A stretch of 64,000 bases of DNA from the NCBI GenBank assembly GCA_026392935.1, contig JAPLBE010000018.1, positions 62,001-126,000 of the forward strand. Direction: 5' to 3'. The DNA is from Actinomycetota bacterium (GTDB lineage Bacteria > Actinomycetota > Actinomycetes > Nanopelagicales > Nanopelagicaceae). The position numbers were made by a program, and so were the translations under genes. This document shows positions 1 through 8,914 of this stretch, piece by piece; within the stretch, counting starts at the first letter, position 1, and each line of letters begins with the position of its first letter. The notes beneath the pieces were generated by a model. That model was not told the origin of the DNA, searched no databases, and worked only from the letters and a program-made list of their open reading frames with translations.

Positions 1-38
1 TCCCACTCCTGCGGAGCAGTGATAAACAGCGCTTTCAT
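1..38 (-). CDS. Partial dehydrogenase-like gene, N-terminus only
   Basis: Only 12 codons lie inside the window, from an ATG at 38 on the minus strand, reading MKALFITAPQEW. An opening of this kind (MKAL then a short strand ending in AP) is usual in zinc-dependent medium-chain alcohol or polyol dehydrogenases, but twelve residues cannot prove the family. It would be transcribed divergently from the sugar-acid dehydrogenase at 155, which suggests a shared catabolic locus continuing to the left. It could be a chance ORF. Confidence 0.4.
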   Translation of the reverse strand, partial: MKALFITAPQEW

Positions 39-119
39 CTAATTCATCCCACCCTTCTTATCGTGCCAAATGCAACTGAATGAAGTCTAAGTTAATTTGC
101 CGAAAGGATTTGGTTTTCC

Positions 120-154
120 TTGGAAAACTTTACTTATCCCTCTAGGCTAACTGA
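120..154 (+). promoter_or_regulatory. Leaderless promoter of the denD-like gene
   Basis: TTGGAA at 120-125 and TAGGCT at 143-148 are separated by 17 bp. Six bases after the -10 comes the ATG at 155. With a start site about 7 nt after the -10, the transcript would begin at or next to the A of ATG, so no Shine-Dalgarno is present or needed. The same TAGGCT-6-ATG arrangement recurs at 10575 and before the gene at 47892. Confidence 0.6.
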
Positions 155-1153
155 ATGAAAATTGCGATTATTGGCGGCGGTGGCATGGTCGGGCAGAAAT
201 TGGCCCACAAACTAGCGCTTACGGGCAAGCTCGGTAATCGAGAAATAAATGAACTCACATTAGCTGATGCGTTCTCGGCGCCAGCGTTATCTATTACTGC
301 CAATTTTCCAATTACATCAGTAGTTGCGGACATAACAGACCCCGCGATTGCGCAATCTCTCATTGCAGCTAAGCCTGATGTAATTTTTCACCTCGCTGCA
401 GTTGTGTCAGGCGAAGCAGAGGCAAATTTCGAAAAAGGCTACAGTGTTAACGTTGAAGGAATTAAGAACATACTTGAAGCAATTCGACTTACCGGTAATG
501 GTTACAAGCCAAAATTGATTTTTACATCCTCCGTTGCTGTTTACGGCGGTCCATACTCTAAAGTCATCAATGATGACTTCCATTTGCAGCCACGCACTAG
601 CTATGGAACTCAAAAAGCTATCTCAGAACTTCTTCTCAACGATTACAGTCGCCGGGGTTTTGTAGATGGCGTAAGTCTTCGATTTCCAACGATCTGTATT
701 CGTCCTGGAAAACCTAACAAGGCCGCATCCGGATTCTTTTCAAACATTCTGCGTGAACCACTAGTCGGTATTGAAGCCATACTTCCTGCATCACTGAGTT
801 CCACGAATTTCTTCGCATCCCCACGTGCGGCAGTTGGATTTCTTGTACATGCAGCAAATCTAGATACATCAGTTCTTGGTGATAACAGAGCAATGGCGAT
901 GCCCGGTGTGTGGGGTACGGTCGGTGATGAGATTGATGCACTTCGCAGAGTTGCTGGCGATAAAATTGTTTCACTAATAAAGCATGAGCCTGATCCTGAT
1001 ATCGAAAAAATGCTCTCCAATTGGAACTTTCCCGACATTACAAGTACCAGAGCAAAGTCATTTGGCTTTACAGCTGAAAGCACACTTGATGAGATTATTC
1101 AGGTCCATATTGATGATGAACTAGGTGGAAAGATTCCGGGGCTCAACTCATGA
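155..1153 (+). CDS. denD: NAD-dependent epimerase/dehydratase family, D-erythronate dehydrogenase-like
   Basis: This is an extended short-chain dehydrogenase/reductase of 332 aa. The N-terminal Rossmann motif GGGGMVG is at residues 7-13, and the catalytic YxxxK is Y150/K154, preceded by TSSVAVYG, which supplies the serine. Overall it resembles D-erythronate dehydrogenase (DenD), which oxidises the C2 hydroxyl of D-erythronate to the 2-keto acid with NAD. The match is to the family; the exact substrate (erythronate, threonate or another sugar acid) cannot be read from sequence. The gene overlaps the next SDR by 4 bp (ATGA), so the two are translated together. The leaderless promoter at 120-154 fixes the start at 155. 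Confidence 0.75.
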   Translation: MKIAIIGGGGMVGQKLAHKLALTGKLGNREINELTLADAFSAPALSITANFPITSVVADITDPAIAQSLIAAKPDVIFHLAAVVSGEAEANFEKGYSVNVEGIKNILEAIRLTGNGYKPKLIFTSSVAVYGGPYSKVINDDFHLQPRTSYGTQKAISELLLNDYSRRGFVDGVSLRFPTICIRPGKPNKAASGFFSNILREPLVGIEAILPASLSSTNFFASPRAAVGFLVHAANLDTSVLGDNRAMAMPGVWGTVGDEIDALRRVAGDKIVSLIKHEPDPDIEKMLSNWNFPDITSTRAKSFGFTAESTLDEIIQVHIDDELGGKIPGLNS

Positions 1154-1890
1154 AACAGATCGCACTCGTTACCGGAGCAGGCCGCGGCGTAGGTCGTGTC
1201 ACCGCAATTACCTTGGCAAAAAAGGGTTGGACAGTCGTTGTTGCAGGTCGCGATAAGTCAGCCATTGACGCCGTTGCTAAGGAGGCCGGCGGGGAATCAG
1301 TGGGCATTGTGTGCGATGTCAGCAATCCAGAATCAGTTAAATCCCTCTTTACCGAAATCAAAAGTAAATTCGGGCGCTTAGACCTACTTTTCAATAATGC
1401 AGGGGTTGTTGCGCCAGGAGTTGCACTCGAGGATGTAAAAATCGAAGATTGGCAGAACGTAGTTAATGTAAATATCTCTGGCGTCTTTTACTGTACTCAA
1501 CAAGCATTTGCCCTAATGAAAACTCAGAAACCCATGGGCGGTCGCATCATCAACAATGGATCCATCTCTGCACACGTTCCACGCCCAAATTCTTCGGCCT
1601 ACACAGCATCGAAGCATGCAGTTACTGGGCTCACCAAGACCGCTTCCCTTGATGGTCGCCATTTTGATATCGCCGTTGGTCAAATAGATATTGGTAATGC
1701 CAATACAGATATGGCTGAACAAATGCGAGTCGGTGCAACACAACCAGATGGCTCAAAGATGATCGAGCCAACTATTGATCCACAAAATGTTGCAGATGCC
1801 GTTGTTTACATGGCTAGTTTGCCGCTAAGTGCAAACGTGCCGTTTATAACTGTGATGGCTACAAAAATGCCATACACAGGACGCGGGTAA
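1150..1890 (+). CDS. SDR family NAD(P)-dependent oxidoreductase
   Basis: This is a classical short-chain dehydrogenase of 246 aa. It has the dinucleotide-binding GAGRGVGR near residues 9-16, the structural NNAG near residue 87, and the catalytic YTASK with upstream serines near residues 154-158. The start overlaps the stop of the denD-like gene (ATGA), which points to an operon and probably a shared sugar-acid or polyol pathway. The substrate is unknown. The C-terminus ends KMPYTGRG and meets the convergent alanine dehydrogenase gene after 8 bp. Confidence 0.8.
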   Translation: MKQIALVTGAGRGVGRVTAITLAKKGWTVVVAGRDKSAIDAVAKEAGGESVGIVCDVSNPESVKSLFTEIKSKFGRLDLLFNNAGVVAPGVALEDVKIEDWQNVVNVNISGVFYCTQQAFALMKTQKPMGGRIINNGSISAHVPRPNSSAYTASKHAVTGLTKTASLDGRHFDIAVGQIDIGNANTDMAEQMRVGATQPDGSKMIEPTIDPQNVADAVVYMASLPLSANVPFITVMATKMPYTGRG

Positions 1891-1898
1891 TTGCGCTT

Positions 1899-2978
1899 CT
1901 AGCCGTGTGCTGCTGCAACTGCTGCGTACTTGATCTTCCCATCATGCACGTTCAGTCCCGCGGCAAGTCCAGCATCGTCTGACATCGATTGCTCCCAACC
2001 CTTATTGGCTAGAGCTAGTGAATACTTGAGCGTTGCATTTGAAAGAGCTGCTGTTGATGTTGCAGGAACCGCACCTGGCATATTAGCCACACAGTAATAG
2101 AGCGAATTGTGAACTTTAAATGTTGGGTCTGCGTGCGTGGTTGCATGTGATCCCTCAAAGCATCCACCTTGGTCAATTGCAACATCAACCAAAACACTAC
2201 CTGGCTTCATCTTCGCAACCATTGCATCCGTCACTAGCTTTGGTGTCGCAGCGCCCGGGATTAGAACTCCGCCAATTACTAGATCTGCTTGAGTTGCATA
2301 CTCTTCAATTGCATACGGTGATGACGCGATTGTCTTTACTCGACCTTGGAAAATGTCATCAATTTCTGCCAGGCGCTTCAAGTTAATATCCATCAACACA
2401 ACATCTGCACGTAATCCAACTGCCATTGATGCAGCAGAGACGCCAACACTTCCGCCACCAAGAACAACAACTTTTCCAGGTGCAACACCTGGTACTCCGC
2501 CAAGCAGAACTCCACGTCCTCCGTTAGGGGTTTGTAGCGCTGCTGCTCCCACTTGAATCGACATACGGCCCGCAACCTCTGACATCGGTGCAAGCAATGG
2601 CAATGTGCGATTAACTTCCACGGTCTCGTAGGCAATTGCAGTGATTCCAGATTTAATTATCGCATCAGTACATTCGCGAGACGCTGCTAAGTGAAGGTAT
2701 GTAAAGAGAATCTGGCCACGGCGCATGCGATGGTATTCCTGCGCAACTGGCTCTTTCACTTTAATGATCATCTCGGCTTTAGCCCAGACTTCATCTGCAG
2801 TGTCCAGAATTGTGGCGCCCGCTTTTTCATACTCTGCATCAGTGATTGCAGATCCAACACCTGCTGATTTCTCTACGAAAACAGTGTGCCCCGCTACAAC
2901 AAGTGCGTGAACTCCAGCCGGAGTAGTTGAAACTCGAAATTCATTATTCTTAACTTCTTTGGGGATACCTACGAGCAC
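1899..2978 (-). CDS. ald: Alanine dehydrogenase
   Basis: NAD-dependent L-alanine dehydrogenase (L-alanine to pyruvate, ammonia and NADH; reversible), 359 aa, close to the usual ~370. The signature [13 protein letters not shown] is at the N-terminus. KVKEP and YLHLAA carry the pyruvate-binding lysine and catalytic histidine, GGGSVG is the NAD fold, and DVAIDQGG carries the catalytic aspartate. The start is GTG at 2978 with an AGGAG six bases upstream, one of the minority of genes here with a clear Shine-Dalgarno. With PPDK just upstream on the same strand, it fits amino-acid-derived carbon feeding pyruvate and PEP. Confidence 0.95.
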   Translation of the reverse strand: MLVGIPKEVKNNEFRVSTTPAGVHALVVAGHTVFVEKSAGVGSAITDAEYEKAGATILDTADEVWAKAEMIIKVKEPVAQEYHRMRRGQILFTYLHLAASRECTDAIIKSGITAIAYETVEVNRTLPLLAPMSEVAGRMSIQVGAAALQTPNGGRGVLLGGVPGVAPGKVVVLGGGSVGVSAASMAVGLRADVVLMDINLKRLAEIDDIFQGRVKTIASSPYAIEEYATQADLVIGGVLIPGAATPKLVTDAMVAKMKPGSVLVDVAIDQGGCFEGSHATTHADPTFKVHNSLYYCVANMPGAVPATSTAALSNATLKYSLALANKGWEQSMSDDAGLAAGLNVHDGKIKYAAVAAAHG

Positions 2979-3060
2979 AATTAACTCCTAAAGTCATCGT
3001 TGACAGGACTTAAGTGATGCTACTCCCTAAAAGGTGCGAATATGAACACACAGCTGTAGC

Positions 3061-5625
3061 TCAATTGTTATGAGCTCCTTGTGTGACCATTGCTCGGCCA
3101 CTTTCTAGGCGAGCCACTGGGACTCTATAAGGAGAACATGAAACATAATCAAGGCCTAGATTATTGAAGTAATGGATACTCAATGGATCGCCACCATGTT
3201 CACCGCACACACCTAATTTAATATCTGGTTTAACTCTTCGAGCATGGTCTACGGCAGTCTGTAGAAGTATTCCTACACCCGCCTGATCTAAAGATTCGAA
3301 AGGATTAAAAGGGATTAATTCCAAATCTAGGTAACGCGGCAAGAAAGTTGATTCCACATCATCTCGACTAAATGCCCAGGTGAGCTGCGTTAAATCATTC
3401 GTTCCAAAGGAGAAGAAATCCGCGTAGCTAACTAATCGGTCAGCAGTAATCGCAGCCCGTGGCGTTTCAATCATTGTGCCTATAGGGAAATCAACATCCA
3501 TATCTGCATGAACTAGCGCACGTACCTGCATTTTGTAGAGCTCAGGAATTAAAATTCCAAGACGCACACCGCGCAGACCCAACATGGGATTTGATTCGTG
3601 CATTCGATTAACTGCATCAAATATTGATTTATCGCGGGCAGAAACTTCTTCGCCAAGTGCTTCAGCTCGAGCCATTTTCGCAGTCAATTCTGCGAGTGGT
3701 GGAAGAAATTCGTGCAACGCAGGATCCAATAAACGAACCGTCACAGGATGTCCAGACATCGCCATCATAATTCCAACGAAGTCAGCGCGTTGAAGTGGCT
3801 CCATCTCAGCAATTACTCCACGTTGAACTTTTTCATTTTCTGCAAGAACTAATCTCTCAACGTATGCACGACGAGGCCCCAGGAACATATGCTCAGTACG
3901 ACAGAGCCCAATACCTTCAGCGCCCAGAATTCGGGCGCGAATTGCATCCTCTGGAGTATCCGCATTTGCGCGAACTTGCAGCCTTCGCACTGAGTCAGCA
4001 TGAGTAAGTAGACGATCAACAGCTTTCACTAGTGCAGAGGCGCTAGTACTTTCGGCAGACAATCGACCTTCTAGATAGGAAGTTACAGCTGAAGCAATTA
4101 CGGGAACTGCACCTAAATAAACTATTCCAGATGCGCCATCGATTGAAATGATTTCGCCTTCGTAGACTGTTAATCCACCGGCTGTGAAAAGTAGGGCGCG
4201 CTCGTCGACAGAGATTGATTCTGTTCCGCACACTGCTGTCTTTCCCATTCCTCTGGCAACGACTGCAGCATGAGAAGTTTTTCCACCACGGCTAGTGAGT
4301 ATTCCTTCGGCCGCAACCATTCCAACGAGATCATCTGGGCTTGTCTCTTTTCGAACAAGAATTACCTTCTTGCCATTTTTTGCCATTTCAAATGCTCTGC
4401 GAGAATCAAAAACGACTTCACCCACAGCAGCACCTGGAGATGCCGGAATTCCGCGCGCTATCTCCTGAGTTGGTAACGATAAATCGAATTGAGGAAACAT
4501 CAATTGGCTCAACTGATCACCCGATGTCCGAGCTAACGCCTCATCGATGGTGATCTTTCCTTCATCAATCAACTGAGTGGCAATACGAAATGCCGCTTCA
4601 GCAGTTCTCTTGCCCACGCGAGTTTGTAATATCCAAAGCTTGCCCTTTTCAACGGTGAACTCGATATCGCATAAGTCGCGGTAATGGCCCTCGAGAAGAC
4701 TCATGGTCTTATCTAGTTCTCCATACACTTTTGGATATTTGTCACCAAAAGCGCTCAGCGAAATAGGGGTTCTGATACCAGCTACAACATCTTCACCCTG
4801 TGCTCGCTCAAGATAATCCCCGTAATTTCCGATTTCACCTGTTGCAGGGTTGCGAGTGAAAGCAACACCGGTACCTGAGTCATCGCTTAAATTACCAAAA
4901 ACCATAGATTGGATATTTACGGCAGTACCTAAGTCTGAAGGGATACGTTCGCGTCGACGATAAATCTGCGCACGTTCTGAATTCCAGGAATGAAAGACCG
5001 CTTCAATCGATTTACGTCGGTGCTCACGAGGGTCTGTCGGAAAAGGCTTACCTGTAAGTGCTTCGTTTTCTTTAATGTATGCATCGCTCAGAACTTTTAG
5101 ACCATCAACATCTAACTCTTGGATAGTTTCTACACCATGAGATGCGAGCACACGTTGTTCAATCTTACGGAACTCAGCAGGTGGGACTTCGCTGACTGTT
5201 CTTCCATACATGTCAATGAATCTACGATAGGTTTCCCAAGCAAAAATTGGATCTCCTGAAAGCGTTGCAAGACTTTCAGCAACTGCTGGAGTGATTCCAA
5301 CGTTTAAAACAGTTTCCATCATGCCCGGCATTGAGAATTTTGCGCCAGATCGCACAGATACTAAAAGTGGATTCTTTGGATTTCCAAATTCTTTTCCAGT
5401 GATTTTTTCCAATTCAGCTAGTGATGCATCTACTTGGTCATAGAGACCAGCAGGAATAGTTCCAGATGAAAGAAAACTTCTGCACGCTTGGGTTGTAATG
5501 GTGAAACCAGGAGGAACCGGAAGGCCAATCTTTACCATCTCAGCTAAATTTGCCCCTTTACTTCCAAGCAAATCTGATTGAGTCTGATCACCGAAAGAAA
5601 AAGGGAGAGTAAATTGCTCGCTCGT
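3061..5625 (-). CDS. ppdK: Pyruvate, phosphate dikinase
   Basis: Interconverts pyruvate, ATP and Pi with PEP, AMP and PPi. The order is an N-terminal ATP-grasp domain, a central phosphohistidine domain with TSRGGKTSHAAVVARG, and a C-terminal PEP-utilizing TIM barrel with GTNDLTQ and CGEHGGDP. The first ordinary start codon is TTG at 5571, giving 836 aa, but that would cut off the conserved N-terminus. The open frame continues upstream and encodes FSFGDQTQSDLLGSKGANL, the usual opening of this family. No ATG, GTG or TTG occurs between 5572 and the stop at 5635. ACG at 5625 lies 6 nt after a -10-like TAGTCT, the spacing seen at other leaderless starts here, and would give 854 aa. The extension is inferred; enzyme identity is secure. 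Confidence 0.93.
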   Translation of the reverse strand, partial: TSEQFTLPFSFGDQTQSDLLGSKGANLAEMVKIGLPVPPGFTITTQACRSFLSSGTIPAGLYDQVDASLAELEKITGKEFGNPKNPLLVSVRSGAKFSMPGMMETVLNVGITPAVAESLATLSGDPIFAWETYRRFIDMYGRTVSEVPPAEFRKIEQRVLASHGVETIQELDVDGLKVLSDAYIKENEALTGKPFPTDPREHRRKSIEAVFHSWNSERAQIYRRRERIPSDLGTAVNIQSMVFGNLSDDSGTGVAFTRNPATGEIGNYGDYLERAQGEDVVAGIRTPISLSAFGDKYPKVYGELDKTMSLLEGHYRDLCDIEFTVEKGKLWILQTRVGKRTAEAAFRIATQLIDEGKITIDEALARTSGDQLSQLMFPQFDLSLPTQEIARGIPASPGAAVGEVVFDSRRAFEMAKNGKKVILVRKETSPDDLVGMVAAEGILTSRGGKTSHAAVVARGMGKTAVCGTESISVDERALLFTAGGLTVYEGEIISIDGASGIVYLGAVPVIASAVTSYLEGRLSAESTSASALVKAVDRLLTHADSVRRLQVRANADTPEDAIRARILGAEGIGLCRTEHMFLGPRRAYVERLVLAENEKVQRGVIAEMEPLQRADFVGIMMAMSGHPVTVRLLDPALHEFLPPLAELTAKMARAEALGEEVSARDKSIFDAVNRMHESNPMLGLRGVRLGILIPELYKMQVRALVHADMDVDFPIGTMIETPRAAITADRLVSYADFFSFGTNDLTQLTWAFSRDDVESTFLPRYLDLELIPFNPFESLDQAGVGILLQTAVDHARRVKPDIKLGVCGEHGGDPLSIHYFNNLGLDYVSCSPYRVPVARLESGRAMVTQGAHNN

Positions 5626-5733
5626 GCGAACAGACTATAGCTTTCTGAAGTCGGGGCGCACATTATTTAGTGCCGAATAAGGTGTCGTTAGATTTCAAGA
5701 AAAGCCATTAGCCCAATAAACTCTTCCATGACG

Positions 5734-5806
5734 AGGCGGTAGCTCAGTTGGTTAGAGCCCCGAACTCATAATTCGGTCGTCGTCGGTTCGAGCCCGACCC
5801 GCCTCA
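5734..5806 (+). tRNA. tRNA-Met (anticodon CAT), probably elongator
   Basis: The cloverleaf folds by eye: acceptor GAGGCGG (5734-5740) with CCGCCTC (5799-5805), D-stem GCTC/GAGC, anticodon stem CCGAA/TTCGG around the loop CTCATAA (anticodon CAT), and T-stem GTCGG/CCGAC with loop TTCGAGC. The discriminator is A at 5806 and no CCA is encoded. The first acceptor pair is G-C, which argues against initiator tRNA. A lysidine-modified tRNA-Ile2 also has a CAT anticodon and is not excluded. Confidence 0.9.
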
Positions 5807-5925
5807 CTCTTTGAGCAGGACTTATGGTTCTCAACGTGTTCTCTTCATGACGCTTTATTAGTTCTGATTAATACTTGTCTGACACTTTGGGTCTGTTCAG
5901 CCTGCCGAACTTTGGATCTCGCTTC

Positions 5926-5969
5926 GTTTACGTCTCGATTACCTGATGTTCACCCAAATAAGACATTAT
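5926..5969 (+). promoter_or_regulatory. Candidate PHO box and leaderless promoter of ppk1
   Basis: Three direct heptamers lie exactly 11 bp apart: GTTTACG (5926-5932), GATTACC (5937-5943) and GTTCACC (5948-5954). This matches the actinobacterial PHO box pattern of GTTCACC-like units with 4-nt gaps. They cover the -35 position of a -10 hexamer CATTAT (5964-5969), which lies 6 nt before the ATG at 5976. The -35 itself (5941-5946) is poor, as expected for an activated promoter. RegX3, encoded 5.7 kb downstream, is the likely binder. Confidence 0.55.
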
Positions 5970-5975
5970 GGGTCT

Positions 5976-8039
5976 ATGAAGGAGTTCGCTTCGAATTACC
6001 AGGATAGAGAACTCACCTGGCTAGATTTCGATACGAGAGTTTTGGAACTCTCCGAAGATCCGACCATTCCTTTGCTGGAACGAGTTCGATTCCTTGCCAT
6101 TTTTTCTTCCAATTTAGATGAATTCTTTATGGTCCGAGTTGCATCAATTAAGTCAAAAATTGATCGGGGAATTACAGCGCCAAATAGCGCAGGATATACA
6201 CCAAAGGAATTGCTCAAGATAGTTCTCGATAGAACCCAGACGCTCGTAAATATTCAAGCAGATAGATTTCAGAATCAGATTATTCCTGAACTTCGTCATC
6301 ACGGAATCGAGTTTTTGAAGATTAACGAGTTGACGGACGATGAACGTCAGCAGCTGAAGAAGTATTACAACGAGAGAATTTTCCCAGTACTTACACCGTT
6401 GGTCGTCGACCCATCCCACCCATTTCCCTACATCTCAGGTCTCTCGCTCAATGTTGGAATCAATATTGAATCTAGTGAAGACCAAGACATCAGCTTCGCG
6501 CGCGTGAAGGTACCTTCAAATCTTCCACGTTTCATCAGGACCGCAGATGCATCAAAGTTTAGATTTGTACTCATTGATGAGTTAATTGCTGAACACTTGC
6601 CGGAACTTTTCCCAGGGGTAACTCTGAAAGACCACTTCTTCTTTCGCGTAACTAGAAATCAAGATTTAGATCTCGACGAAGATGAGACTGAAGACATTCT
6701 TGAAACCATGGAGAAGGAACTTACAAGGCGACGCTTCGGGCCACCGGTCAGGCTTGAAGTAGACAAGGTTATTCATCACGAGGTACTTAACGAACTCATG
6801 GATGAGCTTCAAATTGAACCTATCGATGTTTTGAAGTACGACTCACCCCTAGATTTAAGAAGCCTCAATCAAATTGCCGACTTGGATTTCCCCGAACTTA
6901 AGTACAAGCCATTTCGGAGCGATACTGCGCCCGAGCTTCGCGATGTGGATCCAGAATCTACGGATTCATTTTTCACTTCAATTCGTAAGGGCGAGATACT
7001 CCTTCACCATCCCTACCAATCATTTACTTCCTCTGTAGTTAAGTTTCTTGAAAATGCAGCACGCGACCCACATGTACTAGCGATCAAACAGACTCTCTAC
7101 AGAACTTCTGGAGACTCCCCTATCGTCGAAGCACTTATTGAAGCTGCCGAAGCGGGCAAACAAGTACTTGCAGTTATCGAGATCCGGGCGCGATTTGATG
7201 AGATGGCAAATGTACGTTGGGCTAGAAAACTTGAAGAAGTTGGTGTTCACGTTGTGTACGGCCTAATGGGACTAAAGACTCATGCAAAGTTATCGTTAGT
7301 TGTTCGTGACGAAGGTGAAGTCTTACGTCGATATTGCCACGTTGGAACAGGAAACTACAACCCAAAGACAGCACGCTTCTATGACGACCTCGGAATTCTT
7401 AGCTCAGACCCAGTTCTCGGAGATGATTTATCAAGGTTGTTTAACGAGTTATCTGGGTATTCAACAAAGCATGATTACACCCGAATTCTTGTTGCTCCGC
7501 ACAGCATGCGAAATAACTTGATTAGAAAGATAAAAACCGAGACTCGTAACCATCTAGATGGCAAACCAGCGTGGATTCGCTTCAAGCTCAACTCTCTTCT
7601 TGATGAAGAAATTATTGATTCAATATATGAGGCAGCAGATGCTGGAGTAAAGGTTGAAATTATTGTTCGTGGTATCTGCGCAATTCGACTTAACAATCAA
7701 GCGCGTAAAGAGAACATTAAAGTTCGTTCGATTTTAGGCCGGTTCCTTGAGCATTCCAGAATCTACTTCTTCCGCAATGGCGGCAATGACGATTACTTCA
7801 TTGGAAGTGCTGACATGATGCACAGAAACCTTGATCGCAGAGTCGAAGCTCTTGTACAGATTACGGCAGAGAAACATAAAGCAAGGCTGAAAGGCATCCT
7901 GGATGACTCAGTTTCAGATCTGTTCTCTACCTGGAAACTTGATACCGAGAATACATGGGTGAGAAAAATTAAAGATTTTGATGGCAAAAATCTTGTGAGT
8001 TTCCAGGATCACTTTATCGAAAGACACAATCAAGCATGA
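5976..8039 (+). CDS. ppk1: Polyphosphate kinase 1
   Basis: Transfers the ATP gamma-phosphate to inorganic polyphosphate, reversibly. About 687 aa, full family length. The N-terminal domain opens RELTWLDFDTRVLELSED, followed by FSSNLDEFFMVRVASIK. The catalytic C-terminal domains carry the conserved KTHAKLSLVVR and YCHVGTGNYN motifs with the phosphorylated histidine. An ATG at 5946 is also in frame, but it lies inside the PHO-box array; 5976 lies 6 nt after a -10 hexamer and gives the expected N-terminus, so it was chosen. The gene overlaps the mutT1-like gene by 4 bp. Pairing of ppk with mutT1 is typical of Actinobacteria. Confidence 0.95.
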   Translation: MKEFASNYQDRELTWLDFDTRVLELSEDPTIPLLERVRFLAIFSSNLDEFFMVRVASIKSKIDRGITAPNSAGYTPKELLKIVLDRTQTLVNIQADRFQNQIIPELRHHGIEFLKINELTDDERQQLKKYYNERIFPVLTPLVVDPSHPFPYISGLSLNVGINIESSEDQDISFARVKVPSNLPRFIRTADASKFRFVLIDELIAEHLPELFPGVTLKDHFFFRVTRNQDLDLDEDETEDILETMEKELTRRRFGPPVRLEVDKVIHHEVLNELMDELQIEPIDVLKYDSPLDLRSLNQIADLDFPELKYKPFRSDTAPELRDVDPESTDSFFTSIRKGEILLHHPYQSFTSSVVKFLENAARDPHVLAIKQTLYRTSGDSPIVEALIEAAEAGKQVLAVIEIRARFDEMANVRWARKLEEVGVHVVYGLMGLKTHAKLSLVVRDEGEVLRRYCHVGTGNYNPKTARFYDDLGILSSDPVLGDDLSRLFNELSGYSTKHDYTRILVAPHSMRNNLIRKIKTETRNHLDGKPAWIRFKLNSLLDEEIIDSIYEAADAGVKVEIIVRGICAIRLNNQARKENIKVRSILGRFLEHSRIYFFRNGGNDDYFIGSADMMHRNLDRRVEALVQITAEKHKARLKGILDDSVSDLFSTWKLDTENTWVRKIKDFDGKNLVSFQDHFIERHNQA

Positions 8040-8914
8040 TTAGAGCCGCTGGTGCTGTTCTATGGCGAGAAAATTCTGACTTATTTGTTGAGATTGCTTT
8101 AGTGCACCGTTCTCGGTACAACGATTGGACCTTACCTAAAGGAAAAATTGAGGATGGCGAGAGCGCGATTGCATGCGCCTTGCGCGAAGTGAGAGAAGAA
8201 ACAGGAATATCTGCACGCTTTACGCGTCAGCTTCAAACAGTTGAGTACGAGGACGCTGGGCAGAAGAAGAGAGTCAAATTTTGGGCGGCCCACTGCGCTC
8301 TCGATAAGAGTGAATTTGTTCCCAATGATGAAGTTGATCAATTGAAATGGCTAAGTGCTGCTCAAGCAATCGAATTAGCAACCTACCCATCGGATCAGGA
8401 AGTAATTCAAGAATTCATCGATGGTGATCAACATACAGACACTCTTATTATTCTCCGTCACGCAAAAGCTTTAGAGCGGGGCGATTGGGATGGAGATGAC
8501 TCGCTTCGGACTCTCAGTGAATTGGGTGTCGAACAAGCCGAGTCCCTTATTGAGCACTTGCGCGCGTTCTCTATTGATGAGATTTATACTTCAAATTACA
8601 CACGATGCGTTCAAACGATTACACCACTAGCAAATGACCGAAAATTGTCTTTCACTCAAGTTCCAAATCTGAATGAGGAAAATTTCGAGTATGACCCAGA
8701 ACGATCTATTTCATTTGCAAATGCACTGAAGCAAGATGAGAAGAACATTCTAATCTGTAGCCATAATCCAGTTATTCCAACGATGCTCCGTGGAATTTTG
8801 AACACTAAACTAAAGAATAAGGAGTTAATCAAACTTGAACCAGGAGACGCTTGGATAGTGCATCGCGTCCGCGGGGAAATCATCGGAATCGATTACTTAA
8901 GTATCAGTAATTAA
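8036..8914 (+). CDS. mutT1: NUDIX hydrolase / histidine phosphatase fusion (MutT1-like)
   Basis: Two-domain protein of 292 aa. Residues 1-130 form a NUDIX domain with the box GKIEDGESAIACALREVREE. Residues ~135-290 form a histidine phosphatase domain with the RHA motif (ILRHAKALERG) and a second catalytic CSHNP. The architecture and the position after ppk1 match mycobacterial MutT1, which hydrolyses 8-oxo-GTP and diadenosine polyphosphates. Exact substrates here are inferred. The ATG overlaps the ppk1 stop (ATGA), so co-translation is likely. It converges with ppx, overlapping by 4 bp. Confidence 0.88.
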   Translation: MIRAAGAVLWRENSDLFVEIALVHRSRYNDWTLPKGKIEDGESAIACALREVREETGISARFTRQLQTVEYEDAGQKKRVKFWAAHCALDKSEFVPNDEVDQLKWLSAAQAIELATYPSDQEVIQEFIDGDQHTDTLIILRHAKALERGDWDGDDSLRTLSELGVEQAESLIEHLRAFSIDEIYTSNYTRCVQTITPLANDRKLSFTQVPNLNEENFEYDPERSISFANALKQDEKNILICSHNPVIPTMLRGILNTKLKNKELIKLEPGDAWIVHRVRGEIIGIDYLSISN

